Program-made: the position numbers and the translations under genes | Notes under the pieces: model-generated | Told to the model about the DNA's origin: nothing | The model's database searches: none | The model's input: only the letters and a program-made list of their open reading frames with translations | Assembly: GCA_919901855.1 (NCBI GenBank) | Contig: CAKKQC010000007.1 | Coordinates: 62,001 to 126,000, forward strand | From: a bacterium | GTDB lineage: Bacteria; Oederibacteriota; CAKKQC01 | Direction: 5' to 3' | Length of the DNA stretch: 64,000 nt | In this document: piece by piece, positions 16,785 to 25,366 of the stretch | Numbering within the stretch: the stretch's first letter is position 1 | Layout: the number at the start of each line of letters is the position of its first letter

Positions 16785-17549
16785 CTATGGCGAACCGGCG
16801 GACGAATCCGCCGGCGAGTTCTGCGGACGGTAGGGCGGGGGCGTACCGGCCTCGATCCGTTCGACCGCCGAGAAGATGCGCGGGAAGAGCACGTTGTTCT
16901 CCTTGTGGATGTGCAGGCGCAGGTCGTACTCCAGCGCCTCCAGGCCCTTCAGGAGCGCCCGGTGGTGCCGGGACGCGTCCGGCGGCGGCGCATAGCCGGC
17001 CGTGAGCCGCCGCATGCGCCGCAGGGCTTCGCTGGCGTGGTAGTGCTCCTCGAGCATGACGAGAAGCGGGGCGCGCATCGGCGGCACCCGGCCGGAATCG
17101 ACGGTCCGGATGGCGGGGAAGAGGATCTCCTCCTCCTTGTAGAGGTGCTCGTTGATCTCCTTGTGCAGCCCGGAGAATACGAGGTCCAGCTCGCGCACGT
17201 CCGGGTGTCCGGCGGCGAGGGCGTGCGCCACCGCGTCCATGATCCCCTGGAGGCGCGGCAGTTCCCGCTTCAGGTGCCGGTGGTGCGTGGCCACGAGATA
17301 GTCGACCATCCCCGTGTTCGAGAGCGCGTGCCAGTCGTTCTCCGTCCCCTCGCCCGCCTCGTCGCCCGACGTCAACTCGCGCATCGTGGCGGCCGCATCG
17401 AGACCGAGCTCGGCGCACAGGCTGTTCAGCGGACGGTCGCCCTGTCCGCAGAAGTCGATGTCCAGGCGGATAAGGGCCGCGACCGCGGCCGGGTAGGCTT
17501 CGACGAACGAGGACACGGCGGATGATTCCGTCAGCGCGGTCTGGGTCAC
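16785..17549 (-). CDS. Di-iron iron-sulfur cluster repair protein (RIC/ScdA/YtfE family), copy A
   Basis: A cytoplasmic di-iron hemerythrin-like protein of 254 aa that is expected to help repair Fe-S clusters after nitric oxide or oxidative damage. It has the N-terminal ScdA domain with its characteristic cysteine (LDIDFCGQGDRPLNSL), then a four-helix domain with repeated His/Glu ligands (THHRHLKRELPRL, HKEINEHLYKEEEILFPAI, EEHYHASE, HIHKENNVLFPRI). It starts with GTG at 17549 behind AAGAGGTG. It lies 96 bases downstream of a close paralogue on the same strand, both divergent from an Rrf2 regulator. Two adjacent RIC genes suggest duplication and possible division of labour. Confidence 0.92.
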   Translation of the reverse strand: MTQTALTESSAVSSFVEAYPAAVAALIRLDIDFCGQGDRPLNSLCAELGLDAAATMRELTSGDEAGEGTENDWHALSNTGMVDYLVATHHRHLKRELPRLQGIMDAVAHALAAGHPDVRELDLVFSGLHKEINEHLYKEEEILFPAIRTVDSGRVPPMRAPLLVMLEEHYHASEALRRMRRLTAGYAPPPDASRHHRALLKGLEALEYDLRLHIHKENNVLFPRIFSAVERIEAGTPPPYRPQNSPADSSAGSP

Positions 17550-17645
17550 GGCGCGGTCACCTCTTCCCGGCCCCCGGGCGGCCCCGTCCGGTCTTCCTGA
17601 GCAAACGGAGGGGGGCCCGGGATAGTGCCGAAGGTTAAGGGGAAC

Positions 17646-18368
17646 CTACCCGGCCCGGGAAACCGGCACCGGCTCCCCCGGGGACAGCACGCGCGGGAAC
17701 AGGACGTGGTTCTCCTTGTGAATATGGAGGTGCAGGTCGGCCTCGACGGCGGCCAGTCCCTCCAGGAGGGCGCGGTAGCTGCGGCAGCCGCCTGCCGGGA
17801 CCGCGTATCCGCCGGTGAGTTCCCGCATCCGGCGGAGCTCCGCGCCGGCGTGCAGGTGCTCCTCGAGCATGACCTGGATCGGGCCGCGCAGGGAGGGAAC
17901 CTGTCCCTGGACGATCGCCCGGATGGCGGGGAAGAGGATCGCTTCCTCCTTGTACATGTGCTCGTTGATCTCCTTGTGGAGGCGCGCGAAGACCTGGTCC
18001 AGTTCCGCTAGCTCCGGATGGTCGTCGCCGTGGGCTCCGAGTACCTTCTCCATCAGGGCCTCGAGCCGCGGAAGCTCGCGCTGGAGGAAGGCGTGGTGCG
18101 TGGCGAGGATGTGGTCGACGAGCCCCGTGACGGGCAGGCTCTCCCAGTCGTTGACGGCCGGGGCCGGGGCCGCCCCGGCGGCCGGCTCCAGCAGTTCCCG
18201 GAGAACCGCGCCGGCGTCGAGCCCGAGCTCGCCGCAGGCCTCCGCGAGCGGGCGGTTCCCGCGGCAGCAGAAATCGATACCCAGGCGCTCGAAAATCCGC
18301 ACCCGGGCGGGATCGGCTTCGACCAGGGCGGCGATCGTGGACGCGGCGTTCAGGGTCTCGGTGCTCAT
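17646..18368 (-). CDS. Di-iron iron-sulfur cluster repair protein (RIC/ScdA/YtfE family), copy B
   Basis: A 240-residue paralogue of the downstream gene. The start at 18368 is preferred because GGAGGCAACGTC precedes it directly, whereas the longer reading frame would run into the promoter region. The N-terminal domain carries the two-cysteine version LGIDFCCRGNRPL, and the di-iron ligands recur in THHAFLQRELPRL, HKEINEHMYKEEAILFPAI, EEHLHAGAE and HIHKENHVLFPRV. It is the first gene of the minus-strand pair and is divergent from the Rrf2 regulator. Control by that regulator, probably through nitric oxide, is the simplest reading. Confidence 0.92.
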   Translation of the reverse strand: MSTETLNAASTIAALVEADPARVRIFERLGIDFCCRGNRPLAEACGELGLDAGAVLRELLEPAAGAAPAPAVNDWESLPVTGLVDHILATHHAFLQRELPRLEALMEKVLGAHGDDHPELAELDQVFARLHKEINEHMYKEEAILFPAIRAIVQGQVPSLRGPIQVMLEEHLHAGAELRRMRELTGGYAVPAGGCRSYRALLEGLAAVEADLHLHIHKENHVLFPRVLSPGEPVPVSRAG

Positions 18369-18390
18369 GACGTTGCCTCCTTCAGGATGA

Positions 18391-18447
18391 TTGACCGTAC
18401 CCAGTGTGGCATGGTACAATCAGGATGTCAAGGTCCTGATATCCTGA
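18391..18447 (+). promoter_or_regulatory. rrf2 promoter and palindromic operator in the RIC/rrf2 divergent region
   Basis: TTGACC (18391-18396), 18 bases, TACAAT (18415-18420) drives the Rrf2 gene. A palindrome directly overlaps the -10 and the expected start: TCAGGAT (18420-18426) and ATCCTGA (18441-18447), with a further internal TCCTGA. TCAGGATG also occurs at 18382-18389, so two half-sites sit about 38 bases apart. On the minus strand TTGACA (18431-18426) could serve as the -35 for the RIC genes. Binding here would repress both directions. Confidence 0.7.
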
Positions 18448-18469
18448 AGATCGGGAGGTGGACGGAGGA

Positions 18470-18874
18470 GTGATCTCGCAGACGGCCGAATACGCCCTCC
18501 GGGCGGCGGCGGCGCTGGGCCGCCGGCCGGAGGAGGCCATGACGATCCAGGTGCTGGCGCGGGAGACGCGACTGCCCGCCGGCTACCTCGCGAAGGTCCT
18601 GCAAACGCTCACGCGCGGCGGGATCGTGCGGTCGCGCCGCGGCGTGGGGGGCGGATTCTCGCTGGCGAGGCCGCCGGCGCGGATCACGCTGCTCGATATC
18701 GTGAACGCCGTTGACCCGATCCGGCGGATCTGCGCGTGCCCGGCGGGCCGGCCCGAGCACCGGGGGAAGCTGTGCGCCCTCCACCGGCGGCTGGACGAGG
18801 CCGTCGTGGCCGCCGAGCGGATTTACGGGTCCACCACGGTCGCCCACCTCGCGGCGGAGCCGGCCGGCCGGTAG
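18470..18874 (+). CDS. Rrf2 family transcriptional regulator with three cysteines (NsrR/IscR-like)
   Basis: A small winged-helix repressor. Counting from the GTG at 18470 (GGGAGG lies 11 bases upstream; a GTG at 18458 would add four residues), it opens with the Rrf2 signature ISQTAEYALRAAAAL, then LARETRLPAGYLAKVLQ, the recognition helix and the wing (SRRGVGGGFSLARPP). Candidate Fe-S ligands are C88, C90 and C102 in the loop before LCALH. The Cys-X-Cys start of this cluster differs from the wider spacing usual in NsrR. The divergent RIC pair points to nitric-oxide or Fe-S status sensing. 134 aa is slightly short for the family. Confidence 0.9.
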   Translation: MISQTAEYALRAAAALGRRPEEAMTIQVLARETRLPAGYLAKVLQTLTRGGIVRSRRGVGGGFSLARPPARITLLDIVNAVDPIRRICACPAGRPEHRGKLCALHRRLDEAVVAAERIYGSTTVAHLAAEPAGR

Positions 18875-18887
18875 ACGTCCGGCTCCC

Positions 18888-18909
18888 GCCCGGGCGTATA
18901 ATCCCGGGC
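18888..18909 (+). promoter_or_regulatory. TATAAT in the loop of a perfect 7-bp inverted repeat (GH5-like gene promoter)
   Basis: GCCCGGG (18888-18894), CG TATAAT (18897-18902), CCCGGGC (18903-18909), then 5 bases to the ATG at 18915; the -10 ends 12 bases before the start. The stretch GCCCGGGCGTATAATC matches the promoter at 5796 at 15 of 16 bases. A weak TAGACG -35 lies 19 bases upstream. The match between two glycoside-hydrolase genes 13 kb apart suggests a shared regulator or a preferred promoter type. Confidence 0.7.
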
Positions 18910-18914
18910 AGCTC

Positions 18915-21716
18915 ATGTCCCGGTTCCGCGTCCTGCTCCCCGCGGCGCTCCTCGGCGCCGCCGCCATCCTGCCCGCGGAAATCCCGGCCGCTCCCGTCCC
19001 CCTCGACGCGCTCATGGACGCGACCGGATCGATCCGCGTGACCGACGGCAGTCGCGAGATCTGCACGATCCAGCCGGGCACCGCGCTGGCCGGCTGGCAG
19101 GGCCTGCCGGCGAAGGGGCCGGAACCGCTGGCCGGCGGGCGCACGGGCAGACGGTACCGCCTCGACGGGGGAGGTGAGGTCACGATCGAGGCAACCGGGG
19201 TCAGGAAGGGTAACGTCTTCACGATCACCTACCGGCTGGCGACTACCGCGACGCTGGCCATGGAGTCCGTGCACGCGAGCGTGAACTTCCCCGTCGAGCC
19301 GTGGGTCGGGGCGGCGTTCGCGGTGGGCAAGCTCAAGGGCCGGGTGCCCGCGACCGCAAGCGAGGTCAGGTTGTCGGAGGCGGTCGCCACGCAGGTGGCC
19401 CTCGGCCCCTCGGCCATGCTCGGCGGGCTCACGTTCACGGTCGCCACCAACCGGCGGCTTCCGCTGCTGGTCCAGGACAGCCGGAAGTGGTGGCCGAACC
19501 TCGAGCTGAGGATCATCGACCCGCACGAGGGCGCGGCTCCCTGGACCTGGGGCCCCGGGCACCCCGTGACCTTCCGGTTCACGGCGTCGGCCAACCGGCC
19601 GATCCGTTTTGCCGTGGACGCTCCGGTGACGATCAAGGCCGGGAAGGAATGGATTCCCCTGCGCGAGGGGCTCGAGGTCGAGCCGGGCTCGGCACTGGAT
19701 TTTTCGGGAATGGGGCTCACGCGCACGCCCGCCGGCGCCCTCGGCCGACTCCGGGCGAGCGCCGGGAGCCCGGGCACGCTCGAGTTCGAGGGGGAGCCCG
19801 GCCGGCCGGTGCGGATGTACGGAAACAACCTCGGGCTGTCGGCCTGCTCGCCCACGCATGAGGAGGCGGAGCGGCTCGCCGACCGGTTCCGCCGCCGCGG
19901 CTACTCGATCATCCGCATCCATCACTATGAGATGCCACCGTGGGATCCCAGGAACGGTCTCATGGACCCGGAGGCGCCGGACTCGCTGACGTTCAACCCG
20001 GAGCATCTCGAGAAGTTCGACTACCTCGTGGCGGCGCTCAAGCGGCGGGGGATCTACGTCTCGACCGACCTCTACGTCAGCCGGGCCGTGCGGTCTTCCG
20101 AGATCTTCCCCGGCACCGCGGGGCGGCTCACGGATCGCGGCTACCAGTTCAAGCAGCTCGTCTGCGTGAGCGACGCGGCGATGGCGAACTGGAAGGCGTT
20201 CGCGAAACTCCTCCTCACCCACGTCAATCCCTACACGGGGCTAGCGTACCGGGATGATCCGGCGCTGGCGTTCCTCGTGCTCGTGAACGAGGGGAACCTG
20301 CCGAACGAGGACGTCGAGGGCCTGCGCCGCGACCCGCGGTGGGCGCCGCTCTGGGAGTCCGCCTGGGCGACGTGGAAGACGGCGAGGGGCGTGACCGGCG
20401 AGTGGGGCGGTCCGGAGTTCCACCGGTTCCTGTGGGAGATGCACCGCCGGGCCGAGGCGGAGCAGATCCGGTACCTGAAGACCGAGCTCGGGGTGAAGGC
20501 CATGGTCTCGGACCTCAACGGCTGGACCGACGAGTGGGGGACCCAGCTCTGCCGGACGGCCTTCGACTGGGTGGACAACCACTCCTACTGGGACCACCCG
20601 GCGTGGGTCGAAAAGGAATGGGAGCTGCCCTCGCGCGGGTCGAGCGGGGGCGGGAGCGCGACAGCCGCGGGCTGGCTGGCGGGGGTTGCGCCGCTCACGC
20701 GGCTCCTCGACCGCCCGTTCTCGATCTCGGAGTACAACTTCTGCCCGCCCAACAGCTACCGCGGCGAGGGCGGGCTCCTCTTCGGGGCGGGGGCCGCGCT
20801 CCAGGGCTGGGGGGTCGTCTGGCGGTTCTCGTATGCGGGGAGCGCGAAGGGCAGCTTCGAGCCGGGACCGGTCAGCTACTTCGACACCGTGGACGATCCG
20901 CTGTCGCAGGCGGCCGAATTCGCGGCGGTCGCGCTCTTCGTCCGCGGCGACCTCGAGCCGGCCGTTCACGCGGTTGCGCTCACGGGCACGGCGGAGCGGC
21001 TCGGCGCGCTCGCAGGGGAGCGGCTGCCCGGGGACCTCGCCCGGCTCGCCTGGGTGGTGCGGGTCGGGAGCCTCGTGGGCACGCCCGCGGAGGTGCCCGG
21101 GCTGACCGTGGTTCCCGTCGAGCCGCAGATGGACGGGCCGGCGGTCGTGGCCCGGATCGTGCGCCGGCTCCGCGCGGACGGCGTCCTATCGCGGGGAAAC
21201 GCCACCGACCCGGCGCGGGGAATCTGGGAGAGCGCGGACGGCCGGGTGAAGCTCGAGGCCGGGCTTCCGGTCATGACGGTGGTGACGCCGCGCACGGAGG
21301 GGATCGCGGGCCCGGCCGGGACGGCGCGGAAGCTGGGGAGCCTGGCGGTGGATCTGCGCGACACGTGGACGACGCTATGGGCGTCGAGCCTCGACGGCCG
21401 CCCGCTGGGGACGAGCCGCCGGATCCTCGTCGCGCACCTGACCGACGTCAAGAACTCGGGGATGAGGTTCCGGGGCCGGGACCTCAGGATCCTCGAGGCC
21501 TGGGGAACGAAGCCGTACCTGGCGCGGGCGGGCCGGGCGACCGTGACGCTGGTCCACGACGCGCCGGCCTCGCTGCGAGTCTGGCGGCTGAACCTGACCG
21601 GCAGGCGCCTGGCGCCCGTGCGAGCGAAAGCCTCGAAGAAGACGCTGGTCTTCGACGCCGTGACGGCCACGAAGCCGGAGGCCACCCTCTTCTACGAAAT
21701 CGCCGCCATGCCCTGA
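18915..21716 (+). CDS. Large secreted clan GH-A (GH5-like) glycoside hydrolase
   Basis: A 933-residue exported protein with a signal peptide (about residues 1-25). The ATG at 18915 is chosen because it starts that signal peptide and follows a start-proximal -10; upstream the frame overlaps the Rrf2 gene. The N-terminal third is beta-rich. From about residue 315 a TIM barrel follows (RMYGNNLGLSACSPTHEE, YSIIRIHHYEMPPWD). The probable acid/base is E459 (LVLVNEGNLPNED) and the probable nucleophile E606 (FSISEYNFCPP). The C-terminal part is a long beta region. Similar large proteins occur in planctomycete/verrucomicrobial-type genomes without defined activity, so the substrate is left open. Confidence 0.75.
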   Translation: MSRFRVLLPAALLGAAAILPAEIPAAPVPLDALMDATGSIRVTDGSREICTIQPGTALAGWQGLPAKGPEPLAGGRTGRRYRLDGGGEVTIEATGVRKGNVFTITYRLATTATLAMESVHASVNFPVEPWVGAAFAVGKLKGRVPATASEVRLSEAVATQVALGPSAMLGGLTFTVATNRRLPLLVQDSRKWWPNLELRIIDPHEGAAPWTWGPGHPVTFRFTASANRPIRFAVDAPVTIKAGKEWIPLREGLEVEPGSALDFSGMGLTRTPAGALGRLRASAGSPGTLEFEGEPGRPVRMYGNNLGLSACSPTHEEAERLADRFRRRGYSIIRIHHYEMPPWDPRNGLMDPEAPDSLTFNPEHLEKFDYLVAALKRRGIYVSTDLYVSRAVRSSEIFPGTAGRLTDRGYQFKQLVCVSDAAMANWKAFAKLLLTHVNPYTGLAYRDDPALAFLVLVNEGNLPNEDVEGLRRDPRWAPLWESAWATWKTARGVTGEWGGPEFHRFLWEMHRRAEAEQIRYLKTELGVKAMVSDLNGWTDEWGTQLCRTAFDWVDNHSYWDHPAWVEKEWELPSRGSSGGGSATAAGWLAGVAPLTRLLDRPFSISEYNFCPPNSYRGEGGLLFGAGAALQGWGVVWRFSYAGSAKGSFEPGPVSYFDTVDDPLSQAAEFAAVALFVRGDLEPAVHAVALTGTAERLGALAGERLPGDLARLAWVVRVGSLVGTPAEVPGLTVVPVEPQMDGPAVVARIVRRLRADGVLSRGNATDPARGIWESADGRVKLEAGLPVMTVVTPRTEGIAGPAGTARKLGSLAVDLRDTWTTLWASSLDGRPLGTSRRILVAHLTDVKNSGMRFRGRDLRILEAWGTKPYLARAGRATVTLVHDAPASLRVWRLNLTGRRLAPVRAKASKKTLVFDAVTATKPEATLFYEIAAMP

Positions 21717-21817
21717 TCCGCAAACCCCGCCTGCGGCATGGTCCCGGGCGGGCCGTTGTGCTACCGTATTCGGGCACTCGTGATATTCCGAGAGCAGTAT
21801 CCCTGAAGGAGGAGACC

Positions 21818-22939
21818 ATGGCCGACATGAAGGTTCCGTTCTACGGGCATCAGCGCCAGTACCACAGCATCAAGGCGGACATCGACAACGCCATCAGCAC
21901 CGTCCTCGAGAGCGGGGCGTACGTGCAGGGGCCGACGCTGAAGCGGTTCGAGGGCGAGCTGGCCGCCTACGCGGGCACCAAGCACGCGATCGGGCTGAAC
22001 TCCGGGACGGACGCGCTCTGGCTCGTCTTCATGGGGCTGGGTTTGAAACCGGGCGACGAAGTCATCACGATGCCGAACACGTTCTTCGCGACCGCCGAGG
22101 CGATCTGGATCGCGGGCGGCAAGGCCGTGTTCGTGGACTGCGACCCGAAGACGAAGAACATCGACCCGGCCAAGATCGAGGCCGCGATCACGCCGAAGAC
22201 GGTCGGGATCGTGCCGGTCCACCTCTACGGCCAGTGCGCGGACATGAAGGCCATCGACGCCATCGCCAAGAAGCACAAGCTGTGGGTGGTCGAGGACGCG
22301 GCGCAGAGCATCGACGCGGCCGGGCCGGGCTGGAAGATGGGGGACTACTCGGTGGCCGTCGCCACGAGCTTCATCATTCAGAAGAACCTGGGCTGCTTCG
22401 GTGACGGCGGCGCGGTATTCACGAACCGGCCGGACCTCGACACGTTCTGCCGCCGGATGCGCAACCACGGGTCGCTCGCGCGCGACCACCACTCCTACGG
22501 GTTCAACAGCCGGCTGGACGACATCCACGCGGGCGTCCTGTCGGTGAAGCTCAAGCACATCGGGAAGTGGAGCGACCGGCGCCGCGCGATCGCGGCCCGG
22601 CTCACCGCCGGGCTCAAGGGCACGAAGTTCCAGCTTCCTTACGAGGCGCCCGGCTACCGGCACGTCTTCCATCTGTACGTGATCGAGACCCCGAAGCGCG
22701 ACCAGTGCGTCAAGGACCTCGTGGCCGCGGGCGTGGACGCCAAGACCCACTACTCGATCGCGATCCACCACCAGGACGGCTATCCGTGGGGCAAGGACGC
22801 GGCGATTCCCTTCCCCGTGCCCAACGCGGAGAAGAACGCGGCCCAGTGCATATCGCTCCCGATGTTCCCCGAGCTGACGGACGCCGAGGTCGACATCATG
22901 ATCGACGTCGTCTGTAAGTGGGACAAGGCTAACCACTGA
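21818..22939 (+). CDS. DegT/DnrJ/EryC1/StrS family PLP-dependent sugar aminotransferase
   Basis: Transfers an amino group to a keto-sugar or keto-cyclitol. Of 373 residues, the PLP-binding lysine is K189 in SFIIQKNLGCFGDGG, D160 (VVEDAAQS) contacts the pyridine nitrogen, and LNSGTDAL at 60-67 is the phosphate-binding turn. The ATG at 21818 follows a strong GAAGGAGGA site, in contrast to the leaderless-looking genes around it. It overlaps the next gene, a Gfo/Idh/MocA dehydrogenase (TGATG at 22937-22941). This pairing, dehydrogenase making a ketone and aminotransferase aminating it, is known in amino-sugar and aminocyclitol synthesis. The product here cannot be named. Confidence 0.92.
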   Translation: MADMKVPFYGHQRQYHSIKADIDNAISTVLESGAYVQGPTLKRFEGELAAYAGTKHAIGLNSGTDALWLVFMGLGLKPGDEVITMPNTFFATAEAIWIAGGKAVFVDCDPKTKNIDPAKIEAAITPKTVGIVPVHLYGQCADMKAIDAIAKKHKLWVVEDAAQSIDAAGPGWKMGDYSVAVATSFIIQKNLGCFGDGGAVFTNRPDLDTFCRRMRNHGSLARDHHSYGFNSRLDDIHAGVLSVKLKHIGKWSDRRRAIAARLTAGLKGTKFQLPYEAPGYRHVFHLYVIETPKRDQCVKDLVAAGVDAKTHYSIAIHHQDGYPWGKDAAIPFPVPNAEKNAAQCISLPMFPELTDAEVDIMIDVVCKWDKANH

Positions 22940-24003
22940 TGCCGTACCGCGTCGTCGTCGTCGGCACGGGCAAGCGCGGGGTCCATCACGCCCAGGCCTT
23001 CTCGAAGAACAAGCGCTTCGAGGTGGTGGCGGTATCGGACCCCGTCCAGGCCCAGCTCGACAAGTTCCCGGCCGAGATCGGGCCGGTGAAGAAGTACGCC
23101 GACGCGGGTGTCATGGTGAAGGAGATGAAGCCGGACCTGTTCTGCTTCACGACTCCCCCCAAGATCCGCCTTCCGCTGATCAAGCTCGGGATCGAGTCCG
23201 GGGCGAAGCTGATCGCGTACGAGAAGCCGATGTCCTTGTCGATGAACGAGGCGATCGAGATCCGGAAGGCCGTCCAGGCGGCCGGGATCAAGACCGTGGT
23301 CAGCCACCAGCACCGGTACGGGGCCCATTACCGCAAGGTCAAGGAAGTCGTGTCGGCGGGCAAGATCGGCCGCGTCACGAACGTGTACGGCTCGACGCCG
23401 GGCTGGATGGCGCACATGATCACGCACTTCGTCGATCTCATGCGGTGGTACAACGGCGAGGCCGAAGTGCAGTGGGTGCTGGGCGCCGCCTCCGGCAAGG
23501 GCAAGTTCGCGGACGTGCATCCGTCGCCCGACTACATCGCGGGGCTCATCCAGTACGCGAACGGCGTGCGCGGCGTGGTCGAGTGCGGCGCGGGCGTGCC
23601 GGACGTGCCCGAGGTCGAGAAGTGGTGGTACAAGAACCGCGTGGGCGCCCAGGGCACCGAAGGCTACGTCGAGGCGATCACGGGCGGCGGCTGGCGCGGG
23701 GCGGGCAAGGACGGCCTCATGGGCGGTCCGGGCGCCATGAGCTACGACGCCGACATGCCCCCGTACGTGGACGAGATGGCCGACTGGCTGGACGACGACA
23801 AGAAGGTCCACCAGTGCAACGGCGAGAACGCGTACAAGGGCTTCGAGGTGGCGATGGCGGTCATCCGGAGCGTCGTCGACCGCTGCCAGGTCGCGCTCCC
23901 GCTGGGGCCGGGCGAACCCGAGATCGAGGCGCTGAAGCGGGTCCTGCCCGAAAAGCCGGTCCTGCTCTCGGGCGAGTTCAACCGGAAGGAATTCCTGGGC
24001 TGA
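22939..24003 (+). CDS. Gfo/Idh/MocA family NAD(P)-dependent sugar dehydrogenase
   Basis: A 354-residue oxidoreductase with an N-terminal Rossmann fold (VVVVGTGKRG, glycine motif at residues 9-14) and the family EKP motif with catalytic K96 (LIAYEKPMSL). The C-terminal domain carries GWMAHMITHFVDLMRWY, the histidine-bearing helix usual near the active site. No export signal. It starts in the stop codon of the aminotransferase gene, so the two should be made in step. Likely role: oxidation of a sugar or inositol hydroxyl to the ketone used by its partner. The gene ends 25 bases before the convergent barrel-protein gene. Confidence 0.92.
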   Translation: MPYRVVVVGTGKRGVHHAQAFSKNKRFEVVAVSDPVQAQLDKFPAEIGPVKKYADAGVMVKEMKPDLFCFTTPPKIRLPLIKLGIESGAKLIAYEKPMSLSMNEAIEIRKAVQAAGIKTVVSHQHRYGAHYRKVKEVVSAGKIGRVTNVYGSTPGWMAHMITHFVDLMRWYNGEAEVQWVLGAASGKGKFADVHPSPDYIAGLIQYANGVRGVVECGAGVPDVPEVEKWWYKNRVGAQGTEGYVEAITGGGWRGAGKDGLMGGPGAMSYDADMPPYVDEMADWLDDDKKVHQCNGENAYKGFEVAMAVIRSVVDRCQVALPLGPGEPEIEALKRVLPEKPVLLSGEFNRKEFLG

Positions 24004-24028
24004 GCCGCGGGGGCTTCAATGCCCGTTC

Positions 24029-25366
24029 CTACCGGAGCGTCTTGGCGACGGCCTTTCGGTAGAGCGTCTCGCCGTTGGCGAAAACCTGGATCGTGTATGC
24101 CATGTTGTATCTGGCGGGAATCCGGTGCTCGAGCAATCCGTCCCACTCTGCGGAGTAGGTGCCGGGGCCGATGCGGTGCAGTTCCACGAGGATGCGGAGC
24201 GGCTTCCCTTCCTGGTCCAGAAGCCGGGCGCCGAAGTCCGAGGCGGTGGTCACCTCGATCGTGATCCGCGCCTTCTCCCCCCGCTCGGGGAAGAAATAGA
24301 CCAAGTCCTCTTCCGTCGGGAGCATGGCTGGCTCCGGGACCGGCAGGTGCGGGACGGGCGCGGGGATGGTTTCGGGCCCGGGTTCGGATTTGGGCGCGGG
24401 CGGACGGGGGGGCTTGGCACGTGCCGGCGCGAGCCGGATTCCCAGCGTGCCGTAGTGGCAGACCCCCAGGCTGCCGACGGGCACCATGGCGTAGTCGAAC
24501 TGCAGGCCCAGTCCGGACGGCCGGCGCCACAACAGGCCGAGTCCGACGCGCGGCTGGACAACCTGCACGCTCACGGGGGTGTAGCGGAAGCCCGAGCGGA
24601 GGTAGAACGTGACCCCGGCGCCGCCGGGATACCCGAACCAGTAGAGGGCGCCCATCCCGCCGTGCATGAACCCCTCCCGGAGGACTTGGCCCTCGGCCCC
24701 CGCCGAGAACCCCTCCGGGCCGCCGAACAGGCCGCGGGGGAAGACGCTGAGAAGTCCGGCGCCGCCGACGAACTGGCCCGTATACGACCGGCCCGCGCCG
24801 CGTCCGAGCGGCCCGGCCAACCCCCAGACCATGAGAGCCTCGGAGGGTTGCAGCATGTGGCGCGCCTGCACGCCCACCTCGGCGGCAGCTCCCGAGTTGG
24901 AGACATCCGGCAGGTCCTGGAGGATGCCGTTGATCCTGCCGACGGCGGCCACCCGGGATGGCCCCGTGTCCACGAGCATGACCTGGGCGACCGCCCGGCC
25001 GCCCCATTCGCTCGCCGACGCGTTCCCCTCCTCGCCGCGGTAGGATCCGTCGGCGTTCTCGATGGTCCTGGGCACGCCCACGGCGCTGAAGAGGAACGCC
25101 TCGCCGCCGAGTCGCAGGATCTCGCCCACTCCTCCCTGGTAGCCGAGGCCGAACCACCGCATCCCGGGGCTCATCAGGATCGTGCTGGTCTCGATGAGCG
25201 ACCCCTCGCGCCAGGGATCCTCGAGCGCAAGGCCCCCGGATCCCGCCTGCCGGGCGGAGGTCAGCACGGAAAGACTCTCGCCGAAGCCCGTGCCCACGTT
25301 GGCGGGCCATCCCGGACGATCCGGGACGGACAGGGCGAGGGCGAGCACGAGCCCGAGGCGTCTCAT
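24029..25366 (-). CDS. Outer-membrane beta-barrel protein (PorV/PorQ-like) with FlgD-like C-terminal domain
   Basis: A 445-residue protein with a signal peptide (RRLGLVLALALSVPDRPGWPA). Residues about 25-330 show repeated amphipathic glycine-rich strands ending in LQFDYAMVPVGSLGVCHYG, a pattern close to the last strands of PorV/PorQ barrels. A proline-rich linker follows (about 335-365). The last 80 residues (ARITIEVTTASDFGARLLD, then YSAEWDGLLEHRIPARYNMA) resemble the FlgD-like Ig fold found at the ends of exported cargo proteins. Its ATG overlaps the TGA of the 3585-residue subtilase gene upstream (25363-25366), so it is probably that protein's dedicated export or anchoring partner. Barrel assignment is moderate. 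Confidence 0.65.
   Translation of the reverse strand: MRRLGLVLALALSVPDRPGWPANVGTGFGESLSVLTSARQAGSGGLALEDPWREGSLIETSTILMSPGMRWFGLGYQGGVGEILRLGGEAFLFSAVGVPRTIENADGSYRGEEGNASASEWGGRAVAQVMLVDTGPSRVAAVGRINGILQDLPDVSNSGAAAEVGVQARHMLQPSEALMVWGLAGPLGRGAGRSYTGQFVGGAGLLSVFPRGLFGGPEGFSAGAEGQVLREGFMHGGMGALYWFGYPGGAGVTFYLRSGFRYTPVSVQVVQPRVGLGLLWRRPSGLGLQFDYAMVPVGSLGVCHYGTLGIRLAPARAKPPRPPAPKSEPGPETIPAPVPHLPVPEPAMLPTEEDLVYFFPERGEKARITIEVTTASDFGARLLDQEGKPLRILVELHRIGPGTYSAEWDGLLEHRIPARYNMAYTIQVFANGETLYRKAVAKTLR

Noticed and set aside
21756-21787. Promoter TTGTGC / GATATT before the aminotransferase gene
   Set aside because: The spacing is 20 bases and both hexamers are poor; it may exist but the sequence does not support it well.
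4436-24003. A Bacteroidetes-type polysaccharide utilisation locus
   Set aside because: No SusC, SusD, TonB-dependent receptor, hybrid two-component system or anti-sigma pair is present; only the enzyme content resembles one.
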